64,000 nucleotides of DNA from Crocinitomix sp044361315 (lineage in GTDB: Bacteria > Bacteroidota > Bacteroidia > Flavobacteriales_D > Crocinitomicaceae), in NCBI GenBank assembly GCA_044361315.1, contig JBIKJA010000015.1, positions 1-64,000 of the forward strand, in the 5' to 3' direction. A program made the translations under genes and the position numbers. Position 1 is the stretch's first letter. Each line of letters begins with the position of its first letter. The notes below the pieces were generated by a model. The model made no database searches. It saw only the letters and a list, made by a program, of their open reading frames with translations, and was not told the origin of the DNA. This document shows, one piece after another, positions 8,822-16,888 of this stretch.

Positions 8822-10569
8822 TATTAACCAAAATCCATATCAGCCTTTCTTTTACCCGCCTTGCCTTGTATGGCGGACTTCTTCTGTTTATGCTAGGAAG
8901 TTGCGCAGGAAGTAAAAAAGTTGAACTAAGTATTTTTAATCAACGGAAGCCATTCAAAGAACTGCTCCACTTAGCGACCTCAGAAAAACTGATTGGTCAT
9001 CACGAAAAAGCGATCGAACTTTACGAACAATGTTTAATCATCGAACCAGCAAATCCTGCTGTGCATTTTGCGCTGTCTGATTTGTATGAAACCAAAAAGA
9101 ATAACGATAAAACCCTTTTTCACGCGGAAAAGGCTTATGAATACAATAAAACCAATAAATGGTATGTTTTGCGTTTGGCTGATTTGTATTTTAAACAAGA
9201 AAAGTACGCCGAAACAGCCGATTTATATGCGCTCATTATTGAAGATGAGAAAAACATAGATTTCAAATTTAATTATGTAGAAACACTGATCCGTTCAAAT
9301 CAGTTTACGACCGCCATTAACATTTTAAATGAAATTGAGGTAGAAACAGGGAAAATTCCAGAGGTTTGTTTCACCAAACATGATTTATATTTAGAATTGG
9401 GGAAGCCTTTGGAGGCGCAACAAGAATTAGATAATTTATTGAACGAAAACCCTAACGAACTAGAATATAAAATCACAGTTGCTGAATTTTATATGCAACA
9501 AAATTTATTGGACAAATCAAAAAATTTGTTGTCTAACGTGATTGCTCAAGATCCAAATTATGGCCTGGCTTATTTTATGATGGCGGATTTGGAATTGAGA
9601 GTTGATAATTTAAAAGGGGCATTCGCAAATCTAGAAATCGGCTTTACGAAAGAGGATGTTGAATTGGAGCGTAAATTGGACATTTTAAGAAGTTTAATTC
9701 CTTACGCCAACGTTACTAAAAGGGATTACGCAACCATGCGGACAGGCATTCAACATTTATTTGATTTGATCTATGATACAGTCATAAAAAACAGTATGTT
9801 ACATGAATATTATGGAAACTTTCTCTTTGAGTCGGATAAATTTGATGAAGCAACGAAACAATATCAAATCGCTTGCGACCTAAACCCTGGCTCGTTTGAA
9901 ACGTGGATTCAATTGTTTTCTTTACAAAACAAACAGAAAGACTTTAACGGAATGTATTTAAATGGAAAAAAAGCAAGTGAAATTTTTCCAGCACAGCCCT
10001 TGGTCTATTTGTTTGCCGGAATTGGTGCCAAAGAAAAGAAATTATACGAAGAGGCGGAAGAGTGGTTTTTTTTAGGAAAAGAATTGGTGATCAGGGATGT
10101 CCAATTAAGTTCTGAGTTTTTGTATCATTTAGGGGATATGAACTATCAACTTGGAAATGATACAGAAGGAGATTTTTATTTTCAAGAAGCACTTAAAGCT
10201 TTTCCTGGAAACGAGCACGTGCATGGAGCTATTGCTAAAACATTAATCGATGCAAAACAACTTGACGCTGCGGAAATTGAATTAATTAAAGCATTAGAAT
10301 TGTCCCCCAAAAGTATAGTGCTTCATGAAATTTACGGCGATCTTTTATTCAATAAAAAAGAATACGCCAAAGCAGCCAACCATTTTTTAAGAGCGCTTTT
10401 GGATAATTACGCCGAATTTGAACTTTTAGAAAAATATGGCGATGCCTTGTTTTTGTCAGGCGAAGAAACGAAAGCATTGGATGTTTGGGCAGAAGCCATT
10501 CGGAACGGAAATAAATCCGTAATTTTACAACGTAAACTCGCGGACAAAAAATACTCCGAAGCTAATTAG
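8818..10569 (+). CDS. Tetratricopeptide-repeat lipoprotein
   Basis: A 583-residue protein. The lipobox 'LGSC' puts the modified Cys at residue 29, so it is a lipoprotein facing the periplasm. The mature part is a run of TPR-like helix pairs from about residue 45 to the end (for example 'HEKAIELYEQCLIIEPANPA', 'YYGNFLFESDKFDEATKQYQ'). TPR lipoproteins of this kind act as scaffolds. The start ATG overlaps the nucleotidyltransferase stop (ATGA), so the two are probably translationally coupled. The conserved company of DUF4292 and LytM proteins suggests an envelope role; no direct function can be assigned. Confidence 0.85.
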   Translation: MILTKIHISLSFTRLALYGGLLLFMLGSCAGSKKVELSIFNQRKPFKELLHLATSEKLIGHHEKAIELYEQCLIIEPANPAVHFALSDLYETKKNNDKTLFHAEKAYEYNKTNKWYVLRLADLYFKQEKYAETADLYALIIEDEKNIDFKFNYVETLIRSNQFTTAINILNEIEVETGKIPEVCFTKHDLYLELGKPLEAQQELDNLLNENPNELEYKITVAEFYMQQNLLDKSKNLLSNVIAQDPNYGLAYFMMADLELRVDNLKGAFANLEIGFTKEDVELERKLDILRSLIPYANVTKRDYATMRTGIQHLFDLIYDTVIKNSMLHEYYGNFLFESDKFDEATKQYQIACDLNPGSFETWIQLFSLQNKQKDFNGMYLNGKKASEIFPAQPLVYLFAGIGAKEKKLYEEAEEWFFLGKELVIRDVQLSSEFLYHLGDMNYQLGNDTEGDFYFQEALKAFPGNEHVHGAIAKTLIDAKQLDAAEIELIKALELSPKSIVLHEIYGDLLFNKKEYAKAANHFLRALLDNYAEFELLEKYGDALFLSGEETKALDVWAEAIRNGNKSVILQRKLADKKYSEAN

Positions 10570-10596
10570 CTTCATAGGTAAATAAACTAGAACTGC

Positions 10597-11439
10597 ATGA
10601 CATATATTTTGAAACGTTACCTCTTTTCGTTCTTGACCTTTGCTTTTTTAACCTTAGGAGTCATGTCTTGCGGTGCCGAAAAAGAAATTACACAGCACGA
10701 CACCAAACCAAAAAACAAAAGTGAAAAAGAACTAGTGACGGCATTATTTAGCAAAGATACCATTCTATTCGATTTCTTTTCAACACGTTTAAATGTTGAT
10801 TTAAAAAGTTCGACCCAAGACGCTTCGTTTTCATGTTTCGTAAAATTAAGTGTAGATTCAGCTTTTGGTGGTTCCATTAAGGTTTTAGGTCTCGTTTTCG
10901 CTACATACAAGGTTTCTAACGATTCTGTCATTTTTGTGAATAAACGGGATGAATGTTATTATGCGAAAAGTTTAAGTTATTTATCAACTCTTTTTGGAAC
11001 TGAGGTTGAATTTTCGTTTTTTCAATCCCTCTTATTAGGGCTGCCAGTTGGGTTAGATCCAGATGAAAAATACAAAGAAATTAAATCAAATGAAGATTAT
11101 ATTTTAGCTTCCTCCAAAAGAAGAGTTGTTAAACGTTTAGAAAACGATCGGTCTGAGCGGATTCAAGAAAATATGATTATCCAATATCATTTAAGTCCTG
11201 ATTCGCTTGACTTAACAAAAATTGATATTCAAGTACCAAGTGATTCAACCTCTATTAAAATAGAATTTTTAGAAAGAGCCATCACGGAAGGGATTAGTTT
11301 TCCATCGCTCACAAGAATTGAAATCATAACACCAAAAGATACGGTGACCATCCAATTAAGCTATGGTACAATTAAGTTAAACGAACCAGGTGAAATTCTC
11401 ATCAAAATACCAGAAAATTCCGTTGAGTGCGAACCTTAA
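10597..11439 (+). CDS. DUF4292 family lipoprotein
   Basis: A 280-residue protein with a lipoprotein signal (lipobox 'GVMSC', Cys at residue 25) followed by a beta-rich domain matching the DUF4292 family as I recognise it in Bacteroidota. That family resembles outer-membrane lipoprotein folds of the LolB type, but its function has not been established to my knowledge. It lies between the TPR lipoprotein (27 bp gap) and the EnvC-like gene, whose start lies inside this gene's 3' end. This conserved order suggests an envelope complex; that is inference. Confidence 0.82.
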   Translation: MTYILKRYLFSFLTFAFLTLGVMSCGAEKEITQHDTKPKNKSEKELVTALFSKDTILFDFFSTRLNVDLKSSTQDASFSCFVKLSVDSAFGGSIKVLGLVFATYKVSNDSVIFVNKRDECYYAKSLSYLSTLFGTEVEFSFFQSLLLGLPVGLDPDEKYKEIKSNEDYILASSKRRVVKRLENDRSERIQENMIIQYHLSPDSLDLTKIDIQVPSDSTSIKIEFLERAITEGISFPSLTRIEIITPKDTVTIQLSYGTIKLNEPGEILIKIPENSVECEP

Positions 11440-12631
11440 ATATATTGCCTTTTTAGTTCTTTTCCTCTCTACCCTCGGGTTTGGTCAGGAAAAAGAAAGC
11501 GACCGCCTAAAACGGCAACAATCTGATTTGGAGAAAAAAATTGGATTGACGCAACAATTATTAAAAAACACCGCTCAAAACAAAACCAATCTTTCCGCAA
11601 ATATCAACCTCATTGAACGTAAAATTCAATACCGACAAGAATTATTGGACAATCTAAAACGACAACTTTCAAAATTAGAATCCGATATTTCGGGGTTGTC
11701 TAGCGAAATTTCAAAACTGGAAATCGAACTAAACCGCTTTAAACAAACCTATCGATTAATGATTATTCGCACTTATAAAATGCGGAATAAAAAAGCGTCA
11801 CTCCTCTTTATTTTATCTTCGGAATCATTTAACCAAGCGAATAAACGGATGGAATATTTGGCGCAACTTTCCAAATACCGTGCGGATCAAATCCGAAAAA
11901 TCAGGTCAACCATCAAAAATCTCTCAACTGAACAAACCTTGCTTTTCCAGAAAAAGGTAGAACAAAGTGATTTGACAGAACGCAATGCTGCTGAACAAAA
12001 AAATTACGAACGGGATCGTGAAAATCAAAAAAAGGCTATTCAGGAAATTACTGGGAAAGAGTCGCAATTAAAACAAGAATTGGCCAATCAACGCAAAAAA
12101 TCAAACGAAATACAAAGTGCAATTAATGCGGCAATTAACAAAGAAATTTTAGCAGAAAAAAAGAAAAATGTGACACCAAGTTTAACCAAAGAAATTGCCT
12201 TAAATAACAAAGGGTTTGAAGAAAATAAGGGTCGATTGCCATGGCCGGTAACGAACGGTGAAATCACAAAAGGCTTTGGAAAACAACCTCACCCTGTCCA
12301 TGCCAATGTTTTTACGCAAAATAATGGGATTGATATTACCACCGTCAAAGGGGCTACCGTGCGTGCCGTTTATGCCGGTGAAGTGACCAGCGTAATTGTG
12401 ATTCCGGGTGCAGGAAAAGCCGTAATTATTGCCCATGGAAATTACCGAACGATTTATTCAAATCTTCAAGAAACGTACGTAAAAGCAGGTGATAAAGTAA
12501 TAGTAAAACAAGAAATTGGTGCTTTGTTAATTAACTCATCTGGAAATTCAGAGGTGCATTTTGAAATTCGTAAAATCACACCCGAAGGTGAAATTACCAA
12601 CATAAATCCAACCTATTGGTTGTATAATTAG
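11423..12631 (+). CDS. EnvC-like protein: coiled coil plus degenerate LytM/M23 domain
   Basis: A signal peptide (FLVLFLSTLGFGQ) is followed by a coiled coil (about residues 15-245) and a C-terminal LytM/M23 domain (about 275-400). EnvC proteins bind and activate cell-wall amidases at division. The domain keeps the fold signatures ('GIDITTVKGATVRAVYAGEV', 'VHFEIRKI'), but zinc sites look lost: the first His is Asn (NNGID), the YxHL His is Asn (YSNL), and the first His of HxHF is Glu (EVHF). That fits a non-catalytic activator. Two starts are possible: TTG 11423 (chosen; shorter overlap and a clean signal peptide) or GTG 11390, which adds 11 residues and a 50 bp overlap with the DUF4292 gene. 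The stop overlaps the convergent gene by 4 bp. Confidence 0.85.
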   Translation: MSANLKYIAFLVLFLSTLGFGQEKESDRLKRQQSDLEKKIGLTQQLLKNTAQNKTNLSANINLIERKIQYRQELLDNLKRQLSKLESDISGLSSEISKLEIELNRFKQTYRLMIIRTYKMRNKKASLLFILSSESFNQANKRMEYLAQLSKYRADQIRKIRSTIKNLSTEQTLLFQKKVEQSDLTERNAAEQKNYERDRENQKKAIQEITGKESQLKQELANQRKKSNEIQSAINAAINKEILAEKKKNVTPSLTKEIALNNKGFEENKGRLPWPVTNGEITKGFGKQPHPVHANVFTQNNGIDITTVKGATVRAVYAGEVTSVIVIPGAGKAVIIAHGNYRTIYSNLQETYVKAGDKVIVKQEIGALLINSSGNSEVHFEIRKITPEGEITNINPTYWLYN

Positions 12632-13608
12632 TCTTGATTCATATCTTCATCTAACTGATAAACAAGACATCCTTTTTCCAAATCAAAATTAAAATATAAC
12701 CGTTGGTAAGACAAAACGGGATTTCCTTGTTTATTTCGAGCAGGAACCCAAATTGGCATCGTGCGCAAAACATGAGTTGAATTATTGATAAAAGCATTGA
12801 CCAATTTTTTATTTCTTATTAACTTAATGTCATTAAATTGTTCTCCTCCAACCTCCGCAACTTTGATACATTTTGCATCAATTTCGGTAATTAGTCCGTC
12901 TTCTGTCACATGAAAATCGCATTGAACTACACACTCGATATTTTTATCAGAGGCAGATTTTGGATAATATAAATTCTTATCGATAAACTTTTTTAAACTT
13001 GAACTTCCACCCGGAAACAATGCTTTTCGATCCTTATTAGTCCCAGAATAACTCTCGTCAGAAGCATCATAATCAGAAGGTTGATTAACGGTATGTGAAC
13101 TTCCATTGATGGTTGAACCTTGATGAGAACTCGTAGGAAAATCAACAGGATCAATGTCTAATTTATCATCAATATCATCAAATTGATGCATCGATGAAAA
13201 GATAGTTTCTGGAATTTCCTTCGTTAATTGGAAATTACGTTCGTTATTTTTTGAAAGTTGAACCACTAATGATGGCTCCACATCTTTTTCAATACTTGAC
13301 TCTGAAACAATTTCTTCTTGCTCGTTTTGGTTCACAAAATAGATAACAGCGCCAATTATTCCCACTATACCAATGCTTCCAAGAAAAATTTGTGAGAAAC
13401 TAAATCCTCCTCCGGCAACAACCGTATTAATTTGACTGCGTAAAGCCGCTCTTTTAATGGCTTGTGTTAGCGCTTTTTGTTGGTTGACTTTTTCAGCCAA
13501 ATCAGCATCTTCGAGCATTCGGTTTTCAAACGAACTTCGCTCCGTCGCGCTGAGTTTGTTTGACAAATAGGACTCAATTTCACCCATTATTTTTAGTTCA
13601 TTTCTCAT
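12628..13608 (-). CDS. Anti-sigma-factor-like membrane protein with TonB-like C-terminal domain
   Basis: A 326-residue protein. Residues 1-60 look like an anti-sigma N-terminus (helical, 'GEIESYLSNKLSATERSSFENRM', the motif seen in Bacteroidota anti-sigma factors). One membrane helix follows at about 69-92 (FLGSIGIVGIIGAVIYFV), then a low-complexity Ser/Asp-rich linker. The C-terminal ~110 residues resemble the TonB C-terminal fold ('GGSSSLKKFIDKNLYYPKSA', 'FHVTEDGLITEID'). The ATG overlaps the sigma factor gene by 4 bp. I infer a membrane regulator whose periplasmic TonB-like domain senses an envelope signal and releases the sigma factor; no experimental homologue is known to me. Confidence 0.75.
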   Translation of the reverse strand: MRNELKIMGEIESYLSNKLSATERSSFENRMLEDADLAEKVNQQKALTQAIKRAALRSQINTVVAGGGFSFSQIFLGSIGIVGIIGAVIYFVNQNEQEEIVSESSIEKDVEPSLVVQLSKNNERNFQLTKEIPETIFSSMHQFDDIDDKLDIDPVDFPTSSHQGSTINGSSHTVNQPSDYDASDESYSGTNKDRKALFPGGSSSLKKFIDKNLYYPKSASDKNIECVVQCDFHVTEDGLITEIDAKCIKVAEVGGEQFNDIKLIRNKKLVNAFINNSTHVLRTMPIWVPARNKQGNPVLSYQRLYFNFDLEKGCLVYQLDEDMNQD

Positions 13609-14171
13609 TTCAATTCGTAGTTACTGGATGAGATTTTTATTTCTTTTGCCAAACCAATTGCCTTTTCCATGCACTTATATTTCTGCGTTTTTGCAGAATC
13701 TACACTCGAAAAGTTCAATATTTGTGCGATGGTCTTCATTTCTTGCTTTTTAAAATAAAAAAGCTCAAATAATTGTAGGCAGCGTTCCCCGATTTGCCCC
13801 AGCACGGTTTCCAATAATTTTAATTCTTCCTCTTTCTCGTTACTAAAAGATAAATCAGTATCGGTTAAAATTAAGGTGTCTTTCCATTCAATTTCTATAC
13901 TTTTATTTCGTCGCCTTGACTCGTTTAACCATAAAAAACGGTTGATTCCAAACAAAAATGTACTCATTTTTGCGGTCAAAGTAAAAGATGGATCACTGAC
14001 TTTTTCGATGAGTAAAATCAAACTATCGTGAAAAATTTCTTTGGCAATTTCAGCATCGCCTCCGTGAGATACGATGGTAGATTTAATTTTTGGAAACTCT
14101 TTATACAAAAATTTGATCGGGCGCTCGGTGGCACCTTTACGAATGGCTGCTATGATTTCTGTATCTTTCAA
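13605..14171 (-). CDS. ECF-type RNA polymerase sigma factor
   Basis: A 188-residue sigma-70 family protein. Region 2 spans roughly residues 20-90 ('IFHDSLILLIEKV', 'FLFGINRFLWLNESRRR', the last being the region 2.4-type promoter -10 contact). Region 4 spans about 120-180 ('LFELFYFKKQEMKTIAQILN' then a helix-turn-helix with 'AKTQKYKCMEKA'). It is followed by the anti-sigma-like gene with a 4 bp overlap, the usual sigma/anti-sigma operon. It is probably autoregulated from the 150 bp gap upstream, where I could not identify the promoter. Confidence 0.88.
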   Translation of the reverse strand: MKDTEIIAAIRKGATERPIKFLYKEFPKIKSTIVSHGGDAEIAKEIFHDSLILLIEKVSDPSFTLTAKMSTFLFGINRFLWLNESRRRNKSIEIEWKDTLILTDTDLSFSNEKEEELKLLETVLGQIGERCLQLFELFYFKKQEMKTIAQILNFSSVDSAKTQKYKCMEKAIGLAKEIKISSSNYELK

Positions 14172-14329
14172 TTATCTATTAATGTCGGATTCTTTTAAAG
14201 GTAACCTTTTTAAAAAATTTTCGTGAAAAAAAGGTTGATTTTACTATTTCTCAAGAGTTATTTCCAATACTACCGTTATGATCCAATAAATAGTCCCTAA
14301 CTTTAACCAAGATCTACCGATTGCTATTT

Positions 14330-15967
14330 ATGGAACAAATGTCACCAAAAAAACGCGCCAGAAAAGCTTATCTTTTAGCTTATCGCATCGTTTTTAGTTA
14401 CCTTTTTTTGTACGCTAAAAAAAGCCTATTTGGTAAAACGTATTACGACAAACGAATGGAAATTTTGCATCAAAAAAATGCAGAACGAATCAAGGAAACC
14501 ATTTTAGAGTTGAAAGGCCTTTTTATTAAAGTTGGCCAGCTTTTGTCTATTATGTCTACCATTTTGCCCGATGCATACAGCCGTGTGCTAGAATCTTTGC
14601 AAGATGCTGCACCGCAAAGTCCTTATCCAGAAACCGAAAAAACCATTCAACAGCAATTAGGAAAATCAATTGAAGAGCTTTTTTCTCATTTTGAAAAAAC
14701 TCCAATTGCCTCTGCCTCTATTGGCCAAGTGCACAAAGCACAATTAAAAACAGGCGAATGGGTCGCGGTTAAAATTCAACACCTGCACATTGAAGAATTG
14801 GCACAAGTGGATTTGATGATCATAGAAACCTTGGTAAAACGCATTTCTTTTTTATTTAAAATCACTGGAATCGATCATGTTTATAAGCAAGTTAAGTTGA
14901 TGGTAGAGGATGAATTGAATTACACCCTCGAAGCCCAATCAATGAAGCGTATTTCAGATAATTTGGTTGAATTTCAAGAGATTATTGTTCCCAAAATTTA
15001 CTCTGATTTTACAGCCAAAAAGATTATTGTTTGTGACTTTTATGAGGGGACAAAAATTACCAATACTGAGCAATTGAAACAATGGAACATTGACGGGACT
15101 GAAATTTCAAAAACCTTGGTGACTGCTTTTTGTAAAATGATTTTGGCAGATGGGTTTTATCATGCTGACCCGCATCCTGGAAATATATTGGTAAATCAGG
15201 CAGGTAAAATAATCTTGTTAGATTTTGGCGCAACTGCTCAGTTAAATGACGAAATGCGCAAGGAAATTCCAATACTGGTGCAAGCGATTGTAAGAAAAGA
15301 CACGCCAAAAATTTTAGTTTCTTTGCAAAAAATGGGCTTTTTAGGAACAGATGCAAATGCCAAAGAAGTGGCGGGGAAATTAATTGATGCGTTAACGAAC
15401 TTTGTCCAAAATGAAATAAAAATTGATAATCTTAATTTAAAGGACGTAAGTATTGACGATATTAAAGGCAGTAGTTTAGATAATTTAAGAAAAGAAATTG
15501 GGATTCGAGAATTAACCAAAACCATTCAAGTGCCCAAAGATTGGATTTTATTGGAAAGAACCATTTTACTTTTACATGGAATTAGTGCTAGTATCGCACC
15601 CGAATATCGTCCGATGGATACTATAAAACCCTATTTGAAAAATTTAATTTTAGCCGATGGCGGATTAAAAACCATAATAATTGACACTTTAAAACAAGAA
15701 TTGACGGCTTTAATTCAACTGCCTTCGGCATTAAATAATTTCTTAGACAAAGCTAATTCTGGGACACTTGAAGTTCAAATAAAAAATAAGCATGCAAAAC
15801 ATTTTTATGCTTTAGGGCAACAGTTTTTGCTCTTGATTTCAATCTTCTTTTTATTTTGGCTAAAGGTTCTTGATCGCAATGCAAGCTGGTATAATTGGAA
15901 AAACATAGTAATTATGATTTTGGGCTATCTATTATTTCGTTCGATCAGGAAATATAATAAGCTATAG
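14330..15967 (+). CDS. ABC1/AarF/UbiB family atypical kinase
   Basis: A 545-residue UbiB-like atypical kinase. Signatures in order: the KxGQ segment 'FIKVGQLLSIMSTILP' (about 65-80), the Ala-rich nucleotide loop 'ASASIGQVHKAQ', the lysine strand 'WVAVKIQH', the catalytic 'DGFYHADPHPGNILV', and the metal-binding 'LLDFGATAQL'. Two hydrophobic segments at the C-terminus (about 500-540) would anchor it in the membrane. Family members support isoprenoid quinone synthesis through ATPase activity. An upstream in-frame TTG (14321) would add three residues; I prefer the ATG at 14330. Not clearly in an operon. Confidence 0.88.
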   Translation: MEQMSPKKRARKAYLLAYRIVFSYLFLYAKKSLFGKTYYDKRMEILHQKNAERIKETILELKGLFIKVGQLLSIMSTILPDAYSRVLESLQDAAPQSPYPETEKTIQQQLGKSIEELFSHFEKTPIASASIGQVHKAQLKTGEWVAVKIQHLHIEELAQVDLMIIETLVKRISFLFKITGIDHVYKQVKLMVEDELNYTLEAQSMKRISDNLVEFQEIIVPKIYSDFTAKKIIVCDFYEGTKITNTEQLKQWNIDGTEISKTLVTAFCKMILADGFYHADPHPGNILVNQAGKIILLDFGATAQLNDEMRKEIPILVQAIVRKDTPKILVSLQKMGFLGTDANAKEVAGKLIDALTNFVQNEIKIDNLNLKDVSIDDIKGSSLDNLRKEIGIRELTKTIQVPKDWILLERTILLLHGISASIAPEYRPMDTIKPYLKNLILADGGLKTIIIDTLKQELTALIQLPSALNNFLDKANSGTLEVQIKNKHAKHFYALGQQFLLLISIFFLFWLKVLDRNASWYNWKNIVIMILGYLLFRSIRKYNKL

Positions 15968-15971
15968 AATC

Positions 15972-16034
15972 ACTTTAGTCTTGTTAAACAGCGACTTGCT
16001 GGCAAATTGGTCGAAAGAATAAAAAATTGGAAGG
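15972..16034 (+). repeat. Short dispersed repeat, copy 1
   Basis: This segment shares about 70% identity by eye with 51468-51531, including TTTAGTCTTGTT, CGACTTG(C/T)TGG, TTGGTCGA and GAATAAAAAA in the same order and spacing. It lies just after the ABC1 kinase stop. The nature of the repeat is unknown. Confidence 0.45.
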
Positions 16035-16145
16035 CAAGGGTCTGATTAGGGATTCAAGAATAATAAAAAAACCTCCGTCACTTTCCTACTCGAGCTGAAT
16101 TGATTAAGCTCAAATCCACGTATAAATGTTTTACTAAATACGTCG

Positions 16146-16601
16146 ATGAAAATAATGCTAATTTTATCTGTTCTTCCCTTAATGGCGCTTAAGGGTGTCG
16201 AGCAATACTCAGTTGAAACTACCTCAGTCATTCAATATCGTTTTTACGAGGCATCTGTTACACCTAACTATCAACGTAATTATGAAATTACCTTAACTCC
16301 CAAAGATATAACGATGAAAGTGAATTCTTATGGAGATATTTTAACCTCGGAAGAATTTAAAATTTACTCAGAAGATTTTGCGAAGTTGATAGCGCAAATA
16401 AATGAAGCTGAATTATAAACAATTGATGTTTCGGCAAGTGTTGGTGTTGGTGGACCGGACGAAGAATTAATCATTGAACAGGAGGAAAAAGTGGTCCATT
16501 ATTCCAAAATTGACCATCATGGAGGAAATGAACAACCCGAAGAAACAAAAAATATTCAAAAACTGATTAATGCAATTCATCAGTTAATAACCAATTACTA
16601 G
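16146..16601 (+). pseudogene. Small secreted protein gene interrupted by an in-frame stop
   Basis: ATG 16146 opens a frame beginning with a signal-peptide-like segment (IMLILSVLPLMALKG) and running 90 codons to TAA 16416-16418. The same frame continues without another stop for 60 codons to TAG 16599-16601, with protein-like, acidic composition ('VGVGGPDEELIIEQEEK', 'NIQKLINAIHQL'). The simplest reading is a 151-codon gene split by one nonsense change. If the stop is real, the 90-residue product may still be made. I recognise no family. A sequencing error at one base would also explain it. Confidence 0.55.
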
Positions 16602-16649
16602 AAATTTTTAGAGTAACATTTGCCTAAATTTAAGTGTTCGCCAAGAAGT

Positions 16650-16763
16650 GCGTTAGTGATGCAACGGAAATCCCAAACTTGGCTGCGTTTGCCAAGTTTG
16701 GATTGCAGTGGAAGCACGACCCGGACATCCCGACGTTTTAGGAAGGTTGTCTGGGAAACGCCC
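16650..16763 (+). repeat. Structured dispersed element, copy A
   Basis: One of four copies of a non-coding element with a conserved core and variable but paired stems. Here the outer pairing is GCGTT/AACGC. The first hairpin is AAACTTGGC(7 nt)GCCAAGTTT, a perfect 9 bp stem. The second starts at CCCGGACA and closes with TGTCTGGG. Core 'GCAACGGAAATCCC' and 'GGATTGCAGTGGAAGC' match the other copies. It sits between the broken small gene and asnS. An open frame across it is not a gene. Confidence 0.7.
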
Positions 16764-16860
16764 AACTATTTTTTATCCACTAAAAACAAATTATGCTCGT
16801 TTTTATTTGTCTTAGGCTTGAATTATCCGAGTTTTGAAACTTGTTTGACCTTAATTTGCT

Positions 16861-16868
16861 TAAATTTG
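16861..16868 (+). promoter_or_regulatory. Candidate -7 element for asnS
   Basis: TAAATTTG fits TAnnTTTG, with TTG at 16841-16843 placed 17 bp upstream. The ATG begins 21 bp downstream. Confidence 0.4.
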
Positions 16869-16888
16869 TTTTTTCTTAAGAAATAAAC

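Noticed and set aside
16620..16886. Open frame of 88 codons upstream of asnS
   Set aside because: It covers dispersed element copy A and the asnS promoter. Composition (many Arg, Ser, Trp) is unlike genes here and no homologous frame exists in the other copies.
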